From a virus: 46,333 nucleotides of DNA. The DNA is taken from positions 1 to 46,333 of the IMG/VR virus record IMGVR_UViG_3300028422_001974; one strand, 5' to 3'. This document shows, in pieces, positions 26,332 through 35,016 of this stretch; position 1 is the first letter of the stretch, and each line of letters opens with the position of its first letter. The position numbers and the translations under genes are program-made. Under the pieces are notes generated by a model. The model searched no databases and had not been told where the DNA came from. It was given only the letters and a program-made list of their open reading frames with translations.

Positions 26332-26343
26332 CACTCACCCTCA

Positions 26344-26496
26344 CTATTCATCTTCCCCATAATAAATATGAACACAGCCTTTATGAACCTCTACTTTTTG
26401 AATCAGATCATAATCAAGCTCACCATACAAACATGATACCTCAGCATCTTTATTAGGTGCTGTCTGTAAAACATCAATCAACTCTTGCACTGTCAT
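26344..26496 (-). CDS. 50-residue acidic microprotein
   Basis: ORF from ATG 26496 to TAG 26344, overlapping the end of the upstream gene by 23 bases. Its MTVQELIDVLQTAPNKDAEVSCLYG start is typical of small phage proteins with a helix then a strand. It is acidic. Function unknown. Confidence 0.55.
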   Translation of the reverse strand: MTVQELIDVLQTAPNKDAEVSCLYGELDYDLIQKVEVHKGCVHIYYGEDE

Positions 26497-27151
26497 CACT
26501 CACCGCCTTTTCTCGTTCAACCCAATAAGGACAACCCGGCTGATTGTCCGCAACGCGTGACATATATTTACCCATCAAATCATCATGGCCTTTCGAACAC
26601 AATCTATCACCACAAATACAATTTGCGCATGTATAGCATCCACGAAAAGCAGGATTAAACGCAGCATCTACTTCCACTTCATCGCACAATTCCTGCATTT
26701 CCTCAGACAGTTCCTGGCTGAAAGCATTGCCAGCGAATGCGATTTGCTTGGATATGTTTTCGTCGTTATCGCCGAGGGCTTGCTCATTGCTTCCATATAG
26801 CACATCACAGGCTTTTTCTGTAGCTGCCTTTATCTGATCTTCACCTACATGTTTACTAGGAAAATCCGTCACAGTAGCCAAATACAACCAACGCAACGTA
26901 TCTCTCAACCGCTCGATCTCAGCATCCTTCTCGGCAAGCTGCTGCTCAAGCCTGTCCTCGATGAAGCGGTGATTCCAGTTTTTTATTGCCTCTTCACGTG
27001 TTGACCCAAAACTCATACTCGGACAAAACCCACAAGAAACCCTCCAAGTAATATATCCTTGCAAGTCTGGTTCTGATTGCTGTACTGCTGGCCGTTGCAC
27101 TCCATTTGTGGGATAATCACAATGCGGACACGGCCTTATTTCTTCTGGCAT
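26474..27151 (-). CDS. Lar-like zinc protein with coiled coil
   Basis: 225 residues. Residues 5-62 follow the restriction-alleviation (Lar)-type pattern PCPHCDYP ... RVSCGFCPSMSFGSTREEAIKNWNHR with four zinc-binding cysteines. A coiled coil follows (about 65-90), and a second Cys-rich part (CYTCANCICGDRLCSKG) lies near 170-190. Lar proteins modulate host type I restriction, so counter-defence is possible, but the assignment is by the zinc motif only. AAAGGAG precedes the ATG. Confidence 0.6.
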   Translation of the reverse strand: MPEEIRPCPHCDYPTNGVQRPAVQQSEPDLQGYITWRVSCGFCPSMSFGSTREEAIKNWNHRFIEDRLEQQLAEKDAEIERLRDTLRWLYLATVTDFPSKHVGEDQIKAATEKACDVLYGSNEQALGDNDENISKQIAFAGNAFSQELSEEMQELCDEVEVDAAFNPAFRGCYTCANCICGDRLCSKGHDDLMGKYMSRVADNQPGCPYWVEREKAVSDDSARVD

Positions 27152-27163
27152 GACTGCTCCTTT

Positions 27164-27400
27164 CTATAAATCAGGCAAAGCTTCAACTTCAGCATCAGTC
27201 ATCATGTCCGTTGAAATAACAATACTTGAGTATAATTCACCGTCATCCTCAGCAGAGTTATCAAGAGCAATAGCCATTTGTTCTAAAACCGACTCTTTGG
27301 TATCTCCCAAATAAACCTTGCAAACACAGCCATCGCCAAAATTATCACCATCGCCAAAATATCGCAGTTTTTTTTCTTCACTCATTTTCTCAATCTCCAT
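27164..27400 (-). CDS. Small acidic early protein
   Basis: 78 residues, acidic, ending TDMMTDAEVEALPDL. Not recognised. A second ATG at 27385 with GGAG nine bases upstream may be the true start; a CCGGCAATGCCGG hairpin lies upstream between it and the MazG-like gene. Confidence 0.55.
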   Translation of the reverse strand: MEIEKMSEEKKLRYFGDGDNFGDGCVCKVYLGDTKESVLEQMAIALDNSAEDDGELYSSIVISTDMMTDAEVEALPDL

Positions 27401-27435
27401 AAATCCGGCATTGCCGGGAGGGGGTTAAATTAATA

Positions 27436-27768
27436 CTAAAATTTCTTGCCGCCATGCATCCTAGAACGTGACTTATTCATATCAGCCTTTGCAACAACAG
27501 CTTCAGCGACTTTATACCTACGAACCGCAGAATAATCCATAATGCGGATAATAACATCAGCAAGCTCCGCTTCTACTCCACTAAATTCTGGAATTTTATC
27601 ATCGGCTGGATTACCATGACGCAAAGCTTCCAAAGCCTCAGACAGTTCCGAATGGATTAATGCAATAATCTCACCATCGTTTCTATCTGAATCCCACCAA
27701 CCTTTTTCAATGGCTGTGTTATGCACTGATTCTGCTAAACCGTTAAATTCTTCAATAAAATTACTCAT
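27436..27768 (-). CDS. MazG-like nucleotide pyrophosphohydrolase
   Basis: 110 residues with the fold's key acidic motif: IALIHSELSEALEALR (E-x-x-E) and later EAELADVIIRIMDY (ExxxD). Such enzymes hydrolyse nucleoside triphosphates to monophosphates and pyrophosphate, cleaning or tuning the pool, and phage copies may lower ppGpp. Shine-Dalgarno AAAGGAA precedes the ATG. Confidence 0.88.
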   Translation of the reverse strand: MSNFIEEFNGLAESVHNTAIEKGWWDSDRNDGEIIALIHSELSEALEALRHGNPADDKIPEFSGVEAELADVIIRIMDYSAVRRYKVAEAVVAKADMNKSRSRMHGGKKF

Positions 27769-27795
27769 CCCTCTTTCCTTTCACTTGTTAAGAAC

Positions 27796-28818
27796 TTAAA
27801 ATAATGTTGCAGGATTATCCTGCGGTAAACAATGTGGACTAAACCAAATCCGTTCCTTTGCCCGGTTATCATTTCCGCAGCGATTGCCATAGCCGCCGTG
27901 TGCTTTCCACTCAATCTTTACCCAGCCCCGACTCTCGAGCTGGTTGTGTTCTCCCTCATAGCCACACAAGGCAATTCGCATCTTCGGGTTATCATCTACA
28001 GTCATGCACCATTCCCGCACATCATGAGCAACATCGAAACTGTCATGGTTATAAACTTCATCACGGTCAGACGCATATGGAGGGTCAAGAAATACACCCG
28101 TCAAGCCGCAATGAAAGGTCGGAGTAGGGCCGCAAACTCTTGGCCAGTCACCACTACAAACCCGCACCCGGCGCAATCTCTCAGACAATCGTCGTATGTA
28201 ATCATAAATACCTGATTTGTGGCAATGGATTCCTTTGTCTGTGACTTGCGGGCGCTTACTTGAATAGGCTGTGCTATGAATAGTTTGACTATTAACTCCC
28301 CGGCTGCTGCCACTGACTGACGGCATTTGCTTGCTCAATGATTCACGATGAATACCTTGGCCGCCTCCCATGTGTGGTAGTGAGAATTGAGGATTTACCC
28401 TACACCAGTTATCACCAATCCATGCGGATATTCCCCACACCCACCATCCGGCAATCTTGCTGTCAAAGTAATCTGGTTCAGAATCCATGCGTTCAATAAA
28501 CTCGAGCTGGGAATGTAGCCACTGGTGTCTGGCGTGGAGATCAGCTTCATTGACTGGCCAGTCCGCATGAAAGGCAACCGCTTCAGGTTCAGCCGCCACC
28601 GCGCGCCAGAAATTACAGATAAAGCAATCCTTGTCATTGACCGTTTCAATTCTCGCGTCAGTCGGTCGACCAAGCAGTACTGCCAGAGATCCGGCAAATG
28701 GCTCAACATAATTCTGGACATCGCCAAAGTATCGCCGGACAAGATCCGATACCCGGCGTTTTCCACCGAACCACGGAAACGGCGCCGTAAGTTTTTTATT
28801 GGTTGCTGTCAAAATCAT
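27796..28818 (-). CDS. D12-class adenine-N6 DNA methyltransferase
   Basis: 340 residues. Motifs of the Dam/D12 family are clear: PFPWFGGK (13-20), YVEPFAGS (37-44) and FLDPPYA (near 245). It methylates adenine in a short site. An unusual insert (about residues 150-200, Ser/Gly/His-rich) separates the AdoMet and catalytic parts. It overlaps the upstream gene by four bases. Confidence 0.93.
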   Translation of the reverse strand: MILTATNKKLTAPFPWFGGKRRVSDLVRRYFGDVQNYVEPFAGSLAVLLGRPTDARIETVNDKDCFICNFWRAVAAEPEAVAFHADWPVNEADLHARHQWLHSQLEFIERMDSEPDYFDSKIAGWWVWGISAWIGDNWCRVNPQFSLPHMGGGQGIHRESLSKQMPSVSGSSRGVNSQTIHSTAYSSKRPQVTDKGIHCHKSGIYDYIRRLSERLRRVRVCSGDWPRVCGPTPTFHCGLTGVFLDPPYASDRDEVYNHDSFDVAHDVREWCMTVDDNPKMRIALCGYEGEHNQLESRGWVKIEWKAHGGYGNRCGNDNRAKERIWFSPHCLPQDNPATLF

Positions 28819-29144
28819 ACCTCCCGTATCATCAGAACCGGCTTGTTAAGCTCAGTCGCTATTTTAATTTCAGCCTGAACGCCTTTGGACTCACGCCACC
28901 CGTCAGCCATAAAAACATGAAGTTCATCGCACCACTCAAGAAATGATTTGTCATAGCCATGCCAGTAATCCCAATCTCCCGGTAAGTCAGCCAACTTTAT
29001 CAACGGGTGACAATGCGTAATCGGACTGTAAACATAATGACCCTGCGCTATCAAATCAGCCGCCACCTGATTAACCGCCTTATACCGAGCATGACATACT
29101 TCCGGGTTCTCATGCGTGTATGGTGTCGCTAAATATATTCTCAC
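28815..29144 (-). CDS. DUF1937 / nucleoside 2-deoxyribosyltransferase-like protein
   Basis: 109 residues: MRIYLATPYTHENPEV, A-DLIAQGHYVYSPITHCHP and WRESKGVQAEIKIATELNKPV. This matches the small nucleoside-deoxyribosyltransferase fold, in which the W-S-G-E stretch binds the nucleoside. A role in nucleotide salvage or modification is likely. It starts at GTG with GGAGG eight bases upstream and ends overlapping the adenine methylase start. Confidence 0.8.
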   Translation of the reverse strand: MRIYLATPYTHENPEVCHARYKAVNQVAADLIAQGHYVYSPITHCHPLIKLADLPGDWDYWHGYDKSFLEWCDELHVFMADGWRESKGVQAEIKIATELNKPVLMIREV

Positions 29145-29194
29145 CCTTATTCCCTCCTAATCCACCAGCGGATTAAACAACCCGCCGTCTGTGG

Positions 29195-30004
29195 CTAAAC
29201 CTTAATCATTGCCGGACGCGCCCACGCTCTGGCAAATTTTCTCCATTCATAATCCCGATCGCCTTTTTCATTTCTCCATAGCATCGCCATAGGAGTAATC
29301 CCAAGACTCACACAGTCACGCAACCTCTTATCAGCTTTTTCCATTGTGTCTGCCGGATACCCAACAAGGCAGTAAGCGCGAACTGATTTACTGGCAACCG
29401 TAAATCCGGCATCAAATATTTTCTTTGCCGCTGCCTGTAATGGTTCATAATCGTCTGGCGTGTCGTAGGCAAAAAACAATTGCTTTGGTTTGAGATCGGC
29501 AAGAAGATTTACATGCCAGTCATTTAGCCTTGCCGCTTCAAGGCCGCCCGTAAACTCAACCCTGTGTTTTTGATTTTTAAGCATCGAGAAAACGCTACGG
29601 ATATGATTTTCAGAGCAAGCCAGCAAATTATCATCAAGGACATTCCAGCCATCAGTAACAGGCAATTCCCTGATCTCTCGCCCCTCACGCTTTGGAACGC
29701 TGCAAAACCAACAATCATTCGGGCAACCTCTGGACGTTATGACATATCCGTTTTTTAAATACATACCCGGAACAAAGTCACCTCCCGGATTGTTATAAGC
29801 AGGGCCGCCAAGACTAACAGGCGCAATCCGTTCCCAAGCCGCTGCCAATCTTTCAGCGCGCGGAATATCATACGTAAATGCAACCGAAACATGAACCTCA
29901 TCGACATCGATAGGAAACAACCCCGGCTCATCAAAGAACGCTAATTCATCATCAGGACTTGCTTTCGTCCGCCTTGGAAATACACGGGCTATCTTTTCAC
30001 TCAC
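29195..30004 (-). CDS. Radical SAM family protein
   Basis: 269 residues from GTG 30004 (GGGAGG six bases upstream; a TTG at 30010 is less well placed). The CxxxCxxC iron-sulfur motif is in SRGCPNDCWFCSVPK (about C94, C98, C101), followed by the usual strand-helix repeat (NVLDDNLLACSENHI, VEFTGGLEAARL, LFFAYDTPDDYE). It would bind a 4Fe-4S cluster and generate a radical from AdoMet. The substrate is unknown; a base or RNA modification is possible given the methylases around. Confidence 0.85.
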   Translation of the reverse strand: MSEKIARVFPRRTKASPDDELAFFDEPGLFPIDVDEVHVSVAFTYDIPRAERLAAAWERIAPVSLGGPAYNNPGGDFVPGMYLKNGYVITSRGCPNDCWFCSVPKREGREIRELPVTDGWNVLDDNLLACSENHIRSVFSMLKNQKHRVEFTGGLEAARLNDWHVNLLADLKPKQLFFAYDTPDDYEPLQAAAKKIFDAGFTVASKSVRAYCLVGYPADTMEKADKRLRDCVSLGITPMAMLWRNEKGDRDYEWRKFARAWARPAMIKV

Positions 30005-30016
30005 CCTCAACCCTCC

Positions 30017-30150
30017 CTATGCTGCAAAGCCAGCGTTGGCTTTAAAAACTGCATTCGCAAAACCCATCGGCGTTTCACTTCGCTTGTCTGCCCGGTCAGC
30101 ACTCGGCGGCATCGTCCAGATACGCTGATCACAGTCCACAGGTTTTTCAG
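30017..30150 (-). other. Out-of-frame 3' continuation of C5 methyltransferase
   Basis: In the frame one base away from the upstream ORF, translation reads GGFIMPEPLVAEKPVDCDQR then IWTMPPSADRADKRSE and TPMGFANAVF to a TAG at 30017. This is the expected C-terminus of phage C5 methyltransferases. Adding one G to the G7 tract at 30177-30183 joins it to the upstream ORF as a 642-base gene. Confidence 0.7.
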
Positions 30151-30657
30151 CTACCAATGGCTCAGGCATGATAAAGCCCCCCCAGTCCACAAGCAGGTTT
30201 TCTTTTGATACCCGTCACCATATTCCCAAGGGTCAAAGGTGTATTGCGGCTTGTGATGTATTCCGGAAATTCTACCGACCGGGTTTTCAATTCCGTATGG
30301 ACACCCCGCCCACTTTGCCGCATGAAGGCAGGCATAAAATAAATCCATACCATCCCGGAGCATATACCAGTCTTTTTTTGCGAAGTCTCTTGCACCTGAA
30401 ACAGCAAGATGAGTACAGGGAGGAAAGGCAAATAATATCGATGGCCTTACCGGTGGAGTCCATGAGCGAACATCACCCCATACATAATGAATCCCGTCAA
30501 TGAATTTATCAGCCCTGATTGAATGCTGAATATCAACAGCATAACAGGTATAGCCAGCTTTCGCCCACGGCTTAAGCATGTTCCCGGATTTATCACAGAG
30601 AGAAATTGCTACCTTATTTGCCGCCTCGATGCCTGAGCAGATTGACAGATATTTCAT
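30151..30657 (-). CDS. C5 cytosine DNA methyltransferase-like protein, frameshifted at G7 tract
   Basis: 168 residues as it stands. MKYLSICSGIEAA is the AdoMet motif (with A-KAGYTCYAVDIQ), and FPPCTHLAVSGARDF contains the Pro-Cys catalytic motif region. GIENPVGRI is a further family motif. The frame ends TGGALSCLSHW just after a run of seven G (minus strand), whereas the -1/+1 frame continues into the normal end of the family. So the gene is either truncated, phase-variable or affected by a sequence error. Its ATG overlaps the upstream stop (ATGA). Confidence 0.8.
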   Translation of the reverse strand: MKYLSICSGIEAANKVAISLCDKSGNMLKPWAKAGYTCYAVDIQHSIRADKFIDGIHYVWGDVRSWTPPVRPSILFAFPPCTHLAVSGARDFAKKDWYMLRDGMDLFYACLHAAKWAGCPYGIENPVGRISGIHHKPQYTFDPWEYGDGYQKKTCLWTGGALSCLSHW

Positions 30658-30893
30658 TGCGCCGCCTTTCCTGCCCGTCTCTGGTACATCAACCCCAAGT
30701 TCTCAAAATAAAGCCCATGCGCCATGTTGCTGGCCTTCCTGATGGCTTCGCTGCTGTCATTGTCAGGTATAACCTCAATGGGCTGCCCCCATGTTTTACT
30801 GCGAACCTCAAAGCCTCTTTTGGTTTTCCAGAGGGAAATAATCTCGCCCTCTACAGGCCAGTTCATTGCTTGAATTTTCTGCTCCTTATTCAT
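30654..30893 (-). CDS. Small early protein
   Basis: 79 residues, mixed charge. MNWPVEGEIISLWKTKRGFEVRSKTWGQPIEVI suggests a beta-rich small domain. Not recognised. It is coupled to both neighbours by four-base overlaps. Confidence 0.6.
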   Translation of the reverse strand: MNKEQKIQAMNWPVEGEIISLWKTKRGFEVRSKTWGQPIEVIPDNDSSEAIRKASNMAHGLYFENLGLMYQRRAGKAAQ

Positions 30894-31300
30894 GCCGCCA
30901 CCGCCTCTCTGATTACCTTGCGCAGCAAGTCATAACTAACCCCAAATTCATTAGCGATTGCATTAATCTTCATGCCGCGCTCATACATCCCTATTATCTC
31001 AAGCCAGTTGGTTTTAATAATTTCCATATCATCTTCATGCCGCTCACGCCGTCTGCGACTGTAACCCTCACGAATTTTGGCAGTCTTTGACGGACGATTG
31101 ACCATGTGTGCATAAGGCTCAGTATCAAGCCCCTCATCGATATTCAATTTCTCAAGCCGCCTCATGTGCATCTGAATGATTTCTTCATCCTGGGCAGCTT
31201 CACGCTTCACGGCTTGCCGCTCTTCATCAACCGCATCAACTTCATTCCAGAAGTCCTCAAGCATCGACTCTTGATCCCAATTAATCCAACGATCACTCAT
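30890..31300 (-). CDS. Protein with C-terminal helix-turn-helix
   Basis: 136 residues. Long charged helices fill residues 1-90; residues about 97-134 (WLEIIGMYERGMKINAIANEFGVSYDLLRKVIREA) form a clear helix-turn-helix of the resolvase/terminase small-subunit kind. It probably binds DNA in the early region. Four-base overlaps on both sides. Confidence 0.65.
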   Translation of the reverse strand: MSDRWINWDQESMLEDFWNEVDAVDEERQAVKREAAQDEEIIQMHMRRLEKLNIDEGLDTEPYAHMVNRPSKTAKIREGYSRRRRERHEDDMEIIKTNWLEIIGMYERGMKINAIANEFGVSYDLLRKVIREAVAA

Positions 31301-31812
31301 ACAATTATCCCCTGTGTTTTAAGCTCATCACGAATACGCCCCATGTGCCTGCTCGCGCACTCGCCGCAAAGCACCCCATCCTGTTTAACCTTCTCAACAT
31401 CTTTCTCATACGCCCCCACCACCCGCTCACTCTGACATTCAGAACATTTCAGAACCAATTCGACCATCCGGTTAATGCCCTCTTTCTCAAGCTCCTCGGG
31501 TGCCAGAACAGACATCACCCTCCGGCGAATCTCAGGGTCCTGCGGCTGGTCGGCCTGACAACGGTAGGCAGCCATTTTAACGGCATTGGTCGGCTTCTCA
31601 GCGACAACGGCAACGTAATGGGCGGTAACACTCACCGCCAGCTTGCGCCCTGCTGCCTGCGCCGTTTTGGTGACCTCGTCATAAACATCAAGAATCCGCC
31701 CGCCACTGACACCGACTGCAGCAAACTCCCGCCTGAACTCTTTAGCGATGGCGTCAAGCTTGCCAAAGAGAAACGAACGAACCTTTTTTTTATCAACTGT
31801 TGAGTAATCCAT
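31297..31812 (-). CDS. Early protein with C-terminal zinc ribbon
   Basis: 171 residues from ATG 31812, preceded by AGGTGA. A helical part is followed by CSEC (about 126) and CGEC (about 154), a zinc ribbon. No known family. The upstream GGGGG-rich start of the longer frame is not needed. Confidence 0.6.
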   Translation of the reverse strand: MDYSTVDKKKVRSFLFGKLDAIAKEFRREFAAVGVSGGRILDVYDEVTKTAQAAGRKLAVSVTAHYVAVVAEKPTNAVKMAAYRCQADQPQDPEIRRRVMSVLAPEELEKEGINRMVELVLKCSECQSERVVGAYEKDVEKVKQDGVLCGECASRHMGRIRDELKTQGIIV

Positions 31813-31982
31813 CTTCTCACCTAAATTCAAATTTCCACCACCTCCCCCCAAGAGCCAACAGGTCAGTATTAACCATTAATCTCTGGAAGTGGTGGGGGTA
31901 GTATTTATCTCTAACTCTCCTACTCTCTACCTCTCTGGACGTTTTTGTCTTTTTTCTGTCCCCATTTTTGCAGCAAAAGGGG
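31813..31982. other. Gap between early genes with purine-rich repeats
   Basis: No supported gene. On the minus strand, imperfect AGAGAG-type repeats (about 31900-31930) and an AT tract follow the replication-like gene. An iteron-like binding site is possible but the repeats are poor. Confidence 0.3.
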
Positions 31983-32339
31983 TTACATTTGCGGGACGTT
32001 TTCGTCCTCATTCAAGAATCTGACATTTGAGTGTAAGCCCTTGAATCCTTTGAGGTAAAACTGATTTTCAGGAGAAACGAAACCGAGTTTTTTGTTTAAG
32101 ATTTCATTCAGAAAATTATTAAATTTGGTCTGACTTAATAATAAATTTGATGCAATTTTGTTTTTATTCTGTTCTGAAAATGAAATAAAACTGATTCGTT
32201 TTTGGATACAGTAAGCCCAGAACCGGAGATAATAAAGCTGATGTTTTTCAGACAATTCAAGAAAACGCTGACCGGCTTTTGTGTCACCAAGAATGAAATC
32301 CGGCTCAACTTTTGCAAACAACTTCCGCTGCCTGACCAT
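31983..32339 (-). CDS. Putative replication-type protein (N-terminal replisome-organiser-like)
   Basis: 118 residues with GGGAGG seven bases before the ATG. Basic start, then LAYYLRFWAYCIQ-like helices with an AT-rich coding region (SQTKFNNFLNEILNKKLGF, a possible winged-helix). The size and neighbours (ParB-like downstream gene order) hint at a phage replication organiser N-domain. No catalytic motif is seen; call is tentative. Confidence 0.4.
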   Translation of the reverse strand: MVRQRKLFAKVEPDFILGDTKAGQRFLELSEKHQLYYLRFWAYCIQKRISFISFSEQNKNKIASNLLLSQTKFNNFLNEILNKKLGFVSPENQFYLKGFKGLHSNVRFLNEDENVPQM

Positions 32340-32388
32340 GAAAAAAACCTCCCGAACAACAACAAATTAACCAAGAACAGAACCAGCC

Positions 32389-33936
32389 TTAAACCTCCTC
32401 AGAACGACTGGTAAGCTCAACCAACGCCATCACCGCCCCCAACTGATCAGAATTCAATTCAAGCAACTCACAGAGCGTTTTAAGTTCTTCTGCCGTATCA
32501 GGGCGGCAAGTGCTATAGTCATACGCCAGATTATCATAAATACTCCAGCAGATCCCGCGCCAGAGCTGCTCACAGGCAGTCTCCAAACTCCACCGGTAAT
32601 TTTCTGGTAAATTCCCATGATCAAACCCGTCAGACAAATCCTGATGAGGAGTAAACATTGCCGATAAGATTAAAAGATGCTCATGGGAGACAACCGGCAA
32701 TAATGCCTTATCCTCATCATCCTCACTTGACCAGAGCAGCTTGACCAGATACTCAATTGACGGACGCAGCGGGTGCGTTTTATCATGATTAACGCGACGG
32801 GGAGTACTTGCTTCTGAAGTCGAGACATACTCACCCCGTACCCAGAAGTTAGAAATTGCACTAAAGACATTATCTTCGTCAGAGCCACTCTCCCGTAAAT
32901 CAAGCAGACACATCTGCCGCAGATCATAATACCCAAAGTCATTGCGACCCTCAGCATCGTCACGGTCTTTATAACAATTGACATTATCAACTTTCTCAAG
33001 GTCTTTAATAAGCTGCTGAAATTCAGCTGAATACTTTTTATGGTCAAACCAATAACCGGCAACATACCCCACTGGCAGGCTTTTATCTTTACTCAATTTC
33101 TGAACCTGAAACATAAGCCATTTATTAAGCTTGCGCTGCCAGCAATCAGGCATGCAGCAACGCGCTGAATCATCACTCTCAAATTCGGGAAATAATCCGG
33201 AAGTATCAGTCCTAAACTCACAACCATCACACTCAACAATGCTTTTGCCGACAAAGCCCTTCGCCGCATCGTCCCACGGCGCATCAGCGATCACCATCAG
33301 CGCATCCTGAATCAGAGACTTTACCCGTTCACGGTTATTGGCGTAACGCAGCTCACCATTCTCAAGCAGCCAGTCCTGACTCTCCGGCGCAAGGCTCGCC
33401 ACCTCCTCAAGCCAGGTAAGATGCTCGGCAAATTGTTTATAGGCAGTGTCCTCTTTCTCAAGTTCTTTTTTCCAGCGCGGGGTAAGCCTGGCCAACTTGC
33501 GGCGGCTGTAGACGAAACTTGTCGATACCCCAACACGGCGGGCAATATCCTCAGCACTAAAGCCGCGCTCAAATAAAATCGCCACACCTGCAGCCTCCTC
33601 AAGCGGCGGCAGATTCTCACGGTGCAGGTTTTCAATCACCCGGTCAACGTGCGCGGCAGCGTCGTCTTCATAATCGCCGATAATCGCGTCAATGGTTTCC
33701 CAGCCAAGCAGCTTCGCCGCACGGTAACGCCGCTCACCGGCAACAATCTCAAACCCCTCATCAGCCACGCGCAGGACAATCGGCTGAATAAGCCCCTGCT
33801 CCTGCAGAGTCCCCGCCAGGCGTTCAATACTTTCCGGGGATAACGCCGCCATCCTGTTTTTATTAAGAGCGCTCGGCCTGATATTTTTCAGCATGACCTT
33901 GCGCAATACCCGTTCTTTTTCCTCAACTGCACTCAT
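32389..33936 (-). CDS. ParB-like (RepB/Spo0J-type) protein
   Basis: 515 residues. Residues about 13-100 form a ParB nuclease-like domain (IRPSALNKNRM, LQEQGLIQPIVLR, EIVAGERRYRAAKLLG, ENLHRENL), followed by a helix-turn-helix (GFSAEDIARRVGVSTSFVYSR, about 128-150). The remainder has a Cys cluster (CDGCEF ... CCMPDC) that may bind zinc, and a long helical C-terminus. It could be a replication/partition or gene-expression factor. AAAGGA precedes the ATG. Confidence 0.85.
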   Translation of the reverse strand: MSAVEEKERVLRKVMLKNIRPSALNKNRMAALSPESIERLAGTLQEQGLIQPIVLRVADEGFEIVAGERRYRAAKLLGWETIDAIIGDYEDDAAAHVDRVIENLHRENLPPLEEAAGVAILFERGFSAEDIARRVGVSTSFVYSRRKLARLTPRWKKELEKEDTAYKQFAEHLTWLEEVASLAPESQDWLLENGELRYANNRERVKSLIQDALMVIADAPWDDAAKGFVGKSIVECDGCEFRTDTSGLFPEFESDDSARCCMPDCWQRKLNKWLMFQVQKLSKDKSLPVGYVAGYWFDHKKYSAEFQQLIKDLEKVDNVNCYKDRDDAEGRNDFGYYDLRQMCLLDLRESGSDEDNVFSAISNFWVRGEYVSTSEASTPRRVNHDKTHPLRPSIEYLVKLLWSSEDDEDKALLPVVSHEHLLILSAMFTPHQDLSDGFDHGNLPENYRWSLETACEQLWRGICWSIYDNLAYDYSTCRPDTAEELKTLCELLELNSDQLGAVMALVELTSRSEEV

Positions 33937-33959
33937 AAAACGTCCTTTCGCAAATTTAT

Positions 33960-34004
33960 AAAAAACGGCAGTGCCTGATCACAACCCAGAAACCAGACAC
34001 TGCC
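33960..34004 (-). terminator. Intrinsic terminator between DUF2303 and ParB-like genes
   Basis: Arms 33994-34004 and 33967-33977 pair over 11 bases with one G-U, loop 16 bases, followed by GTTTTTT on the minus strand. The leftward operon must either read through this site by antitermination or restart at the ParB-like gene. Confidence 0.75.
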
Positions 34005-34046
34005 AAGGCCCCGGCTTATAACCAGCCGGCAAAGCCACTGAGGGGA

Positions 34047-34901
34047 TTAAACAAAAACATAAAGCCCGGTCTTCTTAGCAATCTCGGCACGGATCTTGCT
34101 GAACTCATCACAGAATATTTTCTCAAGACGCGGGAAGGTCAAACCAAAGAGCAGCTTGTTATCAGAGAGCTTCCAGTCAATAAGCGCCCGCAGCTCAACC
34201 ATCTGCTCCTCACTGTCACGGTATTTGAAAAATGGCAGGATCAGAACCAACTCAGTCGGTACCTCAACACTGCTCTGGTTGGTGTTGCCGTTGACCTCCT
34301 CAGTCAGGGTAATCTGATAATTACCGCCGGAAATCGGAATCTTGCTCTGAACGGAAGAACGCTTGCTCGCTGAGAAGTCGGCAAAGATCTGGTCAATATC
34401 AGACGCATCCGGCTCAGCCACACAATGAATACGGCTACGCAACGTGCGGACAAAATTAATCTGGCTTACATACTCAGTCAACGCAATAAAAGCCAGATAG
34501 TCATCAGAAAGCGGCATATTTAGTACAACACCAAAATCCTCCCACCCCGGAGTACCCTTGCTGTGACTGTTAATAACACCTTTAAAGACCAGACCAGAAT
34601 CAGGCTCAACCTTGCAACTGGCAAAAACAATCGTTCCTTCCTTCTTAAACTCATTGATAAAAGTACAGAATGAATCAAGGTCATTAAAATCATAAACACC
34701 TGTAGCGCGGAGCGGATTAGGCAGCAGTTCCTCACACTTCTCAACCGTTACATTTTTACTGCGCACCATAAACGGGTAATCTTTAACCTCAACAATCTTC
34801 AGCCCCGATTCAAGCTCACCGACCTTTTTACCCGCCTCAAAAGCCACCGCAGACTCCGGCACAGCCCCGTAATCCTTCATTGTCAGAACATCATCCATCA
34901 T
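34047..34901 (-). CDS. DUF2303 family protein
   Basis: 284 residues from ATG 34901 with AGGAAAGG five bases upstream; a longer reading from 34964 is not supported. The pattern FCTFINEFKKEGTIVFASCKV, WEDFGVVLNMPLSDDYLAF and C-terminal RLEKIFCDEFSKIRAEI matches this phage family of unknown function, which usually lies in recombination/replication blocks. Confidence 0.8.
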   Translation of the reverse strand: MMDDVLTMKDYGAVPESAVAFEAGKKVGELESGLKIVEVKDYPFMVRSKNVTVEKCEELLPNPLRATGVYDFNDLDSFCTFINEFKKEGTIVFASCKVEPDSGLVFKGVINSHSKGTPGWEDFGVVLNMPLSDDYLAFIALTEYVSQINFVRTLRSRIHCVAEPDASDIDQIFADFSASKRSSVQSKIPISGGNYQITLTEEVNGNTNQSSVEVPTELVLILPFFKYRDSEEQMVELRALIDWKLSDNKLLFGLTFPRLEKIFCDEFSKIRAEIAKKTGLYVFV

Positions 34902-35016
34902 TAAAACCTTTCCTGAAAAACTTAAAAAAATTATGCAAAACCCCACCCGACAAATGCCGGTCAAATAAAACTGAAATATTCCGCTTAATTACCTGCTGAA
35001 ATGCAGCCCGTTAAAA

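Noticed and set aside
31817-32011. A 64-residue minus-strand ORF in the gap after the replication-like gene
   Set aside because: No ribosome site, low-complexity basic text, not coupled to neighbours.
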